64,000 nt of DNA from the NCBI RefSeq assembly GCF_003122325.1, contig NZ_QFBC01000003.1, positions 404,716 to 468,715 on the forward strand, written 5' to 3'. Under the pieces are notes generated by a model, which worked only from the letters and a program-made list of their open reading frames with translations, did no database searches and was not told the origin of the DNA. This DNA comes from Rhizobium album. GTDB lineage: Bacteria; Pseudomonadota; Alphaproteobacteria; Rhizobiales; Rhizobiaceae. Shown piece after piece: positions 58,691 to 64,000 of this stretch (positions are counted from its first letter, which is position 1; each line of letters begins with the position of its first letter). The translations under genes were made by a program, and so were the position numbers.

Positions 58691-58738
58691 ACGATATAGC
58701 GTTCATTTGCTTGACGCGAACGCTACAGCGTGCATAAT
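58691..58738 (+). promoter_or_regulatory. Early-right promoter with two repressor operators
   Basis: -35 TTGACG (58711-58716) and -10 CATAAT (58733-58738), 16 bases apart. Operators ACGATATAGCGT (58691-58702) and ACGCTACAGCGT (58720-58731), the second between -35 and -10. They match the two at 56680 and 56704, consensus ACGCTATAGCGT. Confidence 0.78.
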
Positions 58739-58763
58739 GCAGCTCATACCCGCTCCCGACTGA

Positions 58764-58803
58764 CCCGCCGCAAGGCAAGTAGCGAAACGGGATCGGCGGC
58801 GGG
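58764..58803 (+). other. Hairpin in the early-right leader
   Basis: CCCGCCG / CGGCGGG arms in the untranslated leader between the promoter and the first gene. A possible antitermination (nut-like) or attenuation element; no boxA was identified. Confidence 0.35.
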
Positions 58804-58850
58804 ACAGGTTCAGCGTTCCCGCCGGGCAAACCAAACCCAGAGGATGAGAG

Positions 58851-59156
58851 ATGGCTGATGCAGCCGAATTTTTGAAGGACGACAAGCCTGGCGAGTATGT
58901 GGCGCGCTTCACAGTCACCGGAGAAGTGCGGGTCACGATCAAGGCCGAGAGTCTCGACGACGCTGAGACACGAGCATGGGCCATGGCAGATAGCGACGAG
59001 TTTGGGCACGGCCTGGACGATATCACCGATGTCGAACTCGACTGGGTCGATAGGTCCCCTCCGATGTTTCTTGTGACCCGCGATGGGCGCTCGATGAGAG
59101 TTTCTCATCTTCACGATGGGGATCTTCCGCGGCAGCCCGACAGTAGCGGCTTCTAA
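58851..59156 (+). CDS. First gene of the early-right operon, unknown function
   Basis: 101 residues, GAGGATGAG upstream. Beta/alpha sequence (YVARFTVTGEVRVTIKAESL, DDAETRAWAMADSDE) reminiscent of small phage proteins with a single ferredoxin-like fold. No family assigned. Confidence 0.6.
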   Translation: MADAAEFLKDDKPGEYVARFTVTGEVRVTIKAESLDDAETRAWAMADSDEFGHGLDDITDVELDWVDRSPPMFLVTRDGRSMRVSHLHDGDLPRQPDSSGF

Positions 59157-59192
59157 CCCTAACCGCCTCCGGGCAACAAGAGGAAGAGAACA

Positions 59193-59396
59193 ATGGCGAC
59201 ACTGCGGAAGGGCCGGATTTTCTCTCCCGATATCGGGACGCGGGTTCAGTCCGTGGCGGTTGGCAACAATCCCTCTTTCGTCGGCACCATCGTGGCCGAG
59301 TTCCGGAGCTTTTACCACGTTCGAGACGATGCTGGCCGCATTTGGCATCGAGAGCCAAGCGAAATCAAACCTTTGATCGGCCCTATGGCCGACTGA
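59193..59396 (+). CDS. Short phage protein, beta-barrel-like
   Basis: 67 residues, AGAGGAAGAG region upstream. GRIFSPDIGTRVQSVAV, FVGTIVAEFRSFYHVRDDAG: reads like a small SH3-type barrel. Function unknown. Confidence 0.55.
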   Translation: MATLRKGRIFSPDIGTRVQSVAVGNNPSFVGTIVAEFRSFYHVRDDAGRIWHREPSEIKPLIGPMAD

Positions 59397-59463
59397 TCCC
59401 TCAATCTATCGGCCTCCCAACACCCGAGGCCGATATGCGGAGTGATCCAAGAGGATAACTGAC

Positions 59464-59898
59464 ATGGCAAACACAGATGATCGATACATCCTCAGCGACG
59501 AAGAAGTCCTGCTTATGTTCGGCACGACCCGAAGCGGCATTATCTACGTCAGCGAGAGCACAAATCCCGGCAAGAGCTATACCGTCGACATGCTCCTCGA
59601 CGAGCCGGGCGACCACTGCCCGCGCATCTTGGCCCTCAACACGAAGACGCTGGTAACGATCGATGTTACCGAAACATTCGCAAAGGCTTGGCTTGAGCGG
59701 GCCGACGAGGCTGACGAGTTGGAAGTCGATCGGGAAATCACCGTCGACGATCTGGAAGCTGGCTTCCCAGACTATGTGAAAAACAGCCGTGCTTGGGCGC
59801 TATTGAAGGATGATATCGAAGCCTCGGCTCCAGTCCTCCCAGACCCGGATCGCGCCTATGACGAGCGCCGGGACCGGCAGGCTATGGGGTGGATGTGA
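59464..59898 (+). CDS. Acidic phage protein
   Basis: 144 residues, strongly acidic (DEADELEVDREITVDDLEAG), with AGAGGAT upstream. Acidic early proteins can be DNA mimics or host inhibitors, but nothing specific is visible. Followed by a coupled start. Confidence 0.58.
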   Translation: MANTDDRYILSDEEVLLMFGTTRSGIIYVSESTNPGKSYTVDMLLDEPGDHCPRILALNTKTLVTIDVTETFAKAWLERADEADELEVDREITVDDLEAGFPDYVKNSRAWALLKDDIEASAPVLPDPDRAYDERRDRQAMGWM

Positions 59899-60215
59899 TG
59901 GGGTTCAACACCGCAGTTATGGTCCTGAATGACCGTCTTCATGAGATAAGAGATGATCCGAACTTCGGAGAAAAGCTATATCACGCTATTTTGCTCGCGG
60001 GCAGGCCATTGCATGATCGCCCGTACGTCCCCCAGGTGTCTGTCCTGCCGTCCCAGCATGCAGATACTGCTCAAGTGGTCGTGATTTCCGCGAACTCTTT
60101 GAGGGTTCTAGGTTACGGCGACTGGCAAGACGACGACGCCAACTTGCTCCGGAAGATTGCTGACGACATGGGCTTCCGCCTTGTTCGCAAAACTCGCCGA
60201 GGAGCGGCAGCATGA
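59898..60215 (+). CDS. Phage hypothetical protein
   Basis: 105 residues, start in a TGATG overlap with the previous stop. NTAVMVLNDRLHEIRDDPNF, GEKLYHAILLAG, then HADTAQVVVISANSLRVLGY. Similar small proteins ('AVVVLLDRLHEIE') recur in phage and rhizobial genomes. Function unknown. Confidence 0.62.
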   Translation: MGFNTAVMVLNDRLHEIRDDPNFGEKLYHAILLAGRPLHDRPYVPQVSVLPSQHADTAQVVVISANSLRVLGYGDWQDDDANLLRKIADDMGFRLVRKTRRGAAA

Positions 60216-60421
60216 CCTGCAACCTCCGCCACCACAACGAATGCGGATGCGCCGGACAGTGCGAGGCCGATCAATACGGCCACCTCCTGCACGCCAAGAG
60301 CGTCAGCCACCTCATCATGCAGGCCATCCTTTTCATTTCGCTCGTGGCGATGCTGGCAACCGTTCTCGGTTCCGCATTCGTCCGCACCGATCGTCAACTC
60401 GAAATCCAGGCGAGGGTCTAA
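60212..60421 (+). CDS. Cys-containing single-pass membrane protein
   Basis: 69 residues: Cys/His-rich start (TCNLRHHNECGCAGQCEADQ) and one transmembrane helix at about 36-56. Overlaps both neighbours. Function unknown; may tether an early complex to the membrane. Confidence 0.58.
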   Translation: MTCNLRHHNECGCAGQCEADQYGHLLHAKSVSHLIMQAILFISLVAMLATVLGSAFVRTDRQLEIQARV

Positions 60422-61506
60422 TGTCCGCTATCGCAGAAAAAAGAGACATCATCGATATTGCCGCCATGGTCGAAGCCGATCCAGGGTGCGTCCTGCTCGA
60501 CGAAGATCTGTATGCCCAGTTCATCGCGGACCTCAAGGCCGGCGTGAAGGCGTTCGTTCCTGATCTGTCAACAGCGACGAGCCGTAAGAAGATCGCCTCC
60601 GAGGCCTATGCGATCACGCGCAAAAAGACTGCGATCGACGAAGCTGGCAAGAAGATGAATGAGGATCGCCGCAAGGAGATCAACATCGTCGATGCCAAGC
60701 GCCGCGCCGTCAAGGCCGATCTGGACGAAATTGCAGCCGACGCCCGCCGCCCGCTCGATCAGTGGGAAGCTCAAGAGGAAGCCCGTATCGACTACTGCAA
60801 GTCGATCCTCAAGCACATCGAAGATTGCGGTAACGGCTTCATCGGCGGCGAGCCTCAGGCTTTCGGAATCCTCCTCCACGAATTGGAGGAGAAGATCGTC
60901 ATCAACTCAGAACTTGGTGAATTCGAGGAACAAGCCCGCGTTGCTCACAAGATCGCGCTGGACAAGGTGAAGGCAGCATTTGAGGCCCACAAGCGCGCCG
61001 AGGCTGACCGTATCGAGCTTGAGAAGCTTCGCGCCGAAAAAGAAGAGCGTGATCGGGCCGAAGCTGCTCGTCTCGAAAAGGAGCGCATCGCCAAGGAAGC
61101 CGCCGACCGTGAGGCTCGTGAAAAAGCAGAGTACGCCGAGAATGTGCGGCGTCAGGCCGAAGCGGCAGAGCGCGCCCAGAAGGAAGCAGCAGAACGCGAG
61201 CGCCGCGCGGTCGAAGCCGCCCGGCTTGAAGCGGAACAAAAGGCACAGGCTGCAATCGCGAAAGCCGAGGCTGAAGCCCGCGCCATCAAAGAAGCTGCCG
61301 AGCGTGCCGAGCAGGAGCGCCAAGCCGCTGCCAAACGCGAGCAGGAAGAACGGGAAGCTCGCGAACGGGACCGTGAGCACCGCGGCAAGATCATGAGCGA
61401 GGCCAAGCAGGCAATCATGGCCCAAGGCGTCAAGGAAGATGTTGCGAAGAAAATCGTGCTGGCGGTCATCGCCGGTGAAGTCCCTCACATCAAGATGGAA
61501 TTCTAA
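60421..61506 (+). CDS. Long coiled-coil early protein (TolA-like composition)
   Basis: 361 residues. The N-terminal 190 are helical with a Lys/Arg-rich core; residues about 195-330 are a nearly uninterrupted Glu/Ala/Arg/Lys coiled coil; the C-terminus (QGVKEDVAKKIVLAVIAGEV) is a short helical domain. In many phages such a gene precedes the ERF/RecT recombinase. Role unknown; possibly an accessory of recombination. Confidence 0.68.
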   Translation: MSAIAEKRDIIDIAAMVEADPGCVLLDEDLYAQFIADLKAGVKAFVPDLSTATSRKKIASEAYAITRKKTAIDEAGKKMNEDRRKEINIVDAKRRAVKADLDEIAADARRPLDQWEAQEEARIDYCKSILKHIEDCGNGFIGGEPQAFGILLHELEEKIVINSELGEFEEQARVAHKIALDKVKAAFEAHKRAEADRIELEKLRAEKEERDRAEAARLEKERIAKEAADREAREKAEYAENVRRQAEAAERAQKEAAERERRAVEAARLEAEQKAQAAIAKAEAEARAIKEAAERAEQERQAAAKREQEEREARERDREHRGKIMSEAKQAIMAQGVKEDVAKKIVLAVIAGEVPHIKMEF

Positions 61507-61508
61507 CA

Positions 61509-62303
61509 ATGACCAACGCACTCGCAAAACACGACGAAGGGCACATTATCCCGGCAAACGATGCGCCGATGGTCGCCATGATCGAACGCATTGCCATGGA
61601 CCCGAACATTCCTATCGACCGGCTCGAAAAGATGCTGGCGATGAAAGAACGGATGGAGGATCGCTCCAGAGAGCAGGCCCGAGAAGACCGGGAGTACGAG
61701 GCGAAGACTGCTTATTTCACGGCTATGTCAGCATGCCAGAAGGAATTGCCGGTAGTCATGCGGAACCGGCGCAATACCCACACCAAATCGAACTATGCCG
61801 ATCTAGCCGCTATCGAAGAACAGGCCATGCCGATCATTTACGCTCACGGCTTCGGCGTGTCTTTCCAGCCCGACGGCTACAATGAACTCGGCGAATTACT
61901 GGTCAAGTGGGAGATATCTCACTCCGGAGGGTATGTCCGCAACGGCGTCGGGGCAATCCCGGTGGACGGCGCGGGAGCGAAGGGCGCGGTGAACAAGACC
62001 GGCACCCAGGCGTTCGGCAGCACGGCAACTTATGGCCGGCGCTATCTCCTCTGCATGCTGTTCAATATTTCGACAGGAGACGACCGCGATGGGAACGCGG
62101 CTCCGAAGGATGAGCCGGAATTCATAACGGCCGAGCAAGCGAAGACCATCCGCGCCCTTCTGGAAGATACCGGGTCCGACACCGAGCAGTTCTGCCGCCT
62201 CGGGAAAATCGACGCCATCCCCGACATGCTGGCCTCCGATTTCGACGACGCCGTTCGCCTCCTCAATCAGAAAAAGGCAAAGATGGAAAGGGCCTCGGTA
62301 TGA
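61509..62303 (+). CDS. erf: ERF-family single-strand annealing protein
   Basis: 264 residues. The ERF core reads YFTAMSACQKELPVVMRNRR, SNYADLAAIEEQAMPII, and the conserved TQAFGSTATYGRRYLLCMLF motif with TGDDRDGN. It anneals complementary strands for phage recombination together with the exonuclease gene that follows (overlap of 4 bases). Confidence 0.88.
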   Translation: MTNALAKHDEGHIIPANDAPMVAMIERIAMDPNIPIDRLEKMLAMKERMEDRSREQAREDREYEAKTAYFTAMSACQKELPVVMRNRRNTHTKSNYADLAAIEEQAMPIIYAHGFGVSFQPDGYNELGELLVKWEISHSGGYVRNGVGAIPVDGAGAKGAVNKTGTQAFGSTATYGRRYLLCMLFNISTGDDRDGNAAPKDEPEFITAEQAKTIRALLEDTGSDTEQFCRLGKIDAIPDMLASDFDDAVRLLNQKKAKMERASV

Positions 62304-62974
62304 TCCAGATTTTCAACTGCGACCAGAATTCTCCTGAGTGGTTTCATGCGCGTGCCGGCATTCCGACCGCCTCTGAATTTCACACCGTCATGGCATCCGG
62401 CCGCAGTGGCGGGGAAAGCAAGACGCGCAAAACCTATCTGTACAAGCTGGCTGGCGAAGTCGTGACAGGCGAGCCAACGGAAGGCTACAGCAATGCGCAC
62501 ATGGATCGCGGCCACGTCATGGAAGGCGAGGCCCGCGAGAAATATTCCTTCATAGCCGACGCAGAAATTCAGAGCGTCGGGTTCATTCGCAACGGCGACA
62601 AGGGCGCAAGCCCTGATGGGCTGATCGGGGACCGGGGGATGTTCGAAGCGAAGTCAAAACTCCCACACCTGCTGATCGAAACGCTGTTCCGCGACGATTT
62701 CCCTCCGGAGCATAAGGCGCAGTGCCAGGGTGCACTTTGGGTCGCCGAACGGGAATGGATCGATATCGTCGTCTATTGGCCGAAGCTCCCGTTGTTCGTG
62801 AAACGGGCCTATCGCGATGAGGCGTACATTGCCACCATCGCCACGGCCGTGAAGGATTTCAACGAAGAACTCGCTGAGATCGTTGAGAAGGTGCGTCGTT
62901 ATGGTGCGCCCACGTCGCCGAGCAATGAAAGCGAAATCGCCGCCATTCGAAACCATCCACTTATGGCGGGCTGA
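62300..62974 (+). CDS. YqaJ-type (lambda-exonuclease-like) recombination nuclease
   Basis: 224 residues. RAGIPTASEF (RxxxxTAS), GHVMEGEAREKY, GASPDGLIGDRGMFEAKSK with catalytic D106, E116 and K118, and HKAQCQGALWV. This is the PD-(D/E)xK fold of YqaJ/lambda Exo, which resects DNA ends for the ERF protein. All catalytic residues present. Confidence 0.87.
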   Translation: MIQIFNCDQNSPEWFHARAGIPTASEFHTVMASGRSGGESKTRKTYLYKLAGEVVTGEPTEGYSNAHMDRGHVMEGEAREKYSFIADAEIQSVGFIRNGDKGASPDGLIGDRGMFEAKSKLPHLLIETLFRDDFPPEHKAQCQGALWVAEREWIDIVVYWPKLPLFVKRAYRDEAYIATIATAVKDFNEELAEIVEKVRRYGAPTSPSNESEIAAIRNHPLMAG

Positions 62975-62976
62975 TC

Positions 62977-63414
62977 ATGGCAAAAACAGAAAAGCCCGTC
63001 TACGCCTTCATCCGTCGCGGCAACTCGCTCATTCCCGAGATGCAATACGACCTGCAGGCTCTCGACGGCATCGAGCAGGGCCAGCGCGTCAAGCTGGAAA
63101 TCAAGCAGTGGCGCAACATGGACCGCCTCAAGGCCTATTGGGCGACGCTGCAAGACTGCATCGACGCGACCGGATGCTCGCCGAGCAAAGAGGCGCTGGA
63201 TGCCTACATCCGGCCCGCCGTGAAATTCGTCGACACCATCCGTCTCGCGAACGGCTTTCTAGTGGGAGTTCCCCGCGCAATCAACACCCGGCAGTGCGAT
63301 GAACCCGAGATGATCGCGTTCTTCAATGCGGCGACGGAACTTCTCGCTCGCGAATTCGGATACGTCGCACCCACGCCTGAAGAGCGGCAAGAGCAGAAGC
63401 GGAGGGCAGCATAA
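62977..63414 (+). CDS. Phage protein of the recombination cluster
   Basis: 145 residues: alpha/beta sequence with KQWRNMDRLKAYWATLQDCI, then EALDAYIRPAVKFVDTIRLA and FFNAATELLAREFGYVAPTP. Found next to exonuclease and HNH genes in related phages; could be a NinB-like or DUF1367-like accessory, not certain. Confidence 0.6.
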   Translation: MAKTEKPVYAFIRRGNSLIPEMQYDLQALDGIEQGQRVKLEIKQWRNMDRLKAYWATLQDCIDATGCSPSKEALDAYIRPAVKFVDTIRLANGFLVGVPRAINTRQCDEPEMIAFFNAATELLAREFGYVAPTPEERQEQKRRAA

Positions 63415-63827
63415 TGGCCCGCACCGTCCCAGAATGGATCGGGAAGACCGACGACCAGAAAGTGCCAGACAGAGTCCGCCAGAGGGTTTTCGATGCTCAC
63501 AACGGCATCTGCCACCTGACCGGCCGGAAGATCCAGCCCTGCGATGTTTGGGAACTGGAGCATATCCACGCCCTCATCCTCGGCGGCCAGCACCGGGAAT
63601 CCAATCTCGCCCCCGCCCTGAAGGAAGCCCACAAGAAGAAGACGGCGGTGGAGATGGGCGTGAAGGCCAAGATTGCCCGCGTCCGCAAGAAGCACCTCGG
63701 GATCAAGCCAGCTTCTGCCGGCGGCTTCCAACAGCGCTTCCGTCGGAAAATGAACGGCGACGTTGTCGACACCAGGACCGGCGTAGTCATCAACAACTAT
63801 CAGCGCGACGAGGCAATCGACCCATGA
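63414..63827 (+). CDS. HNH endonuclease
   Basis: 137 residues with the HNH core: GICHLTGRKIQPCDVWELEH IHALILGGQHRESNLAPALK with H50, N64 and H73 as the expected His-Asn-His, and an incomplete CxxC pattern. The domain acts in phage DNA processing or repair; the gene is coupled to its neighbours. Confidence 0.84.
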   Translation: MARTVPEWIGKTDDQKVPDRVRQRVFDAHNGICHLTGRKIQPCDVWELEHIHALILGGQHRESNLAPALKEAHKKKTAVEMGVKAKIARVRKKHLGIKPASAGGFQQRFRRKMNGDVVDTRTGVVINNYQRDEAIDP

Positions 63828-64000
63828 CCGAGAAACCCGAGAAAACAGAGGGGGCACCCCCACCACCCTCGATGCAAATGGTGGGGGGTGACATTAGAAG
63901 GCAAATCCTCGAATTCATCCAAATGTCATATGACCTTTCGACTTGGGCGGCGTGCATCAATTGGCGCAGCAAAGAGAACCAGAAGGAATGGCTGGACGAA
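63824..64000 (+). CDS. Partial phage gene at the window edge
   Basis: Starts at an ATG overlapping the HNH stop and runs off the window after 59 residues (MTEKPEKTEGAPPPPSMQMV, then helical SYDLSTWAACINWRSKENQK). No domain can be called from the fragment. Confidence 0.55.
   Translation, partial: MTEKPEKTEGAPPPPSMQMVGGDIRRQILEFIQMSYDLSTWAACINWRSKENQKEWLDE

Overview
The window looks like a Rhizobiaceae chromosome (Rhizobium/Agrobacterium/Ensifer/Shinella group). High-GC DNA, a DUF1127 protein, a DUF982 protein, an HWE-type sensor kinase and a large DUF3772/MscS channel are all typical of that family. The call rests on gene content and codon style; no database search was possible.

Positions 1-14,028 are host chromosome. 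They hold a ferredoxin-ASKHA corrinoid-activation protein, a LrhA-like LysR regulator, two small proteins, a GlxA/GbdR-type AraC regulator, a double-receiver response regulator, a small periplasmic protein, a DUF3772/MscS channel, a DUF924 protein, a receiver-histidine kinase fusion and a DUF982 protein. A lower-GC stretch (about 11.6-13.5 kb) follows, carrying a DUF4214 protein whose two reading frames are joined by an in-frame GGGAAAG -1 slippery heptamer.

At 14,029-14,076 lies the 3' portion of a tRNA-Lys(CTT) gene (minus strand). From there to the right edge everything is phage: this is the left attachment site of a prophage of more than 50 kb. The restored full tRNA, the other att site and the integrase should lie beyond 64,000.

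Prophage layout: (1) 14.3-17.8 kb, small accessory genes around a divergently read HTH regulator; (2) 17.8-20.4 kb, lysis cassette (muramidase endolysin and an overlapping spanin pair), minus strand; (3) 20.5-23.8 kb, an antirepressor switch with the gene order of Salmonella phage P22 immI: ant and an Arc-like repressor read left, a Mnt-like repressor and four small membrane-protein genes read right, with three palindromic operators between; (4) 23.75-46.8 kb, the late operon (minus), read from small terminase through split large terminase, portal, scaffold, N4-gp56-type capsid, adaptor, P22-gp10-like tail protein and fibres to ejection proteins, interrupted by an opposite-strand island (27.1-28.6 kb) encoding secreted proteins and a ClpP-like protein; (5) 47-56.7 kb, early-left operon (minus): GapR-like DUF2312 protein, VRR-NUC nuclease, HTH protein, SF2 helicase, zinc-finger/Toprim primase and many tiny coupled genes; (6) 56.75-58.7 kb, CI-like repressor and immunity region, where four copies of one 12-bp palindrome sit at the two early promoters; (7) 58.85-64 kb, early-right operon (plus): ERF annealing protein, YqaJ exonuclease, HNH nuclease. 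Virion genes indicate a short-tailed (podovirus) phage.

The most notable points are the P22-like immI module in a rhizobial prophage, the large terminase encoded as separate ATPase and nuclease ORFs with an unrelated gene wedged between, the candidate programmed frameshift in the DUF4214 gene, and the repeated repressor operator.
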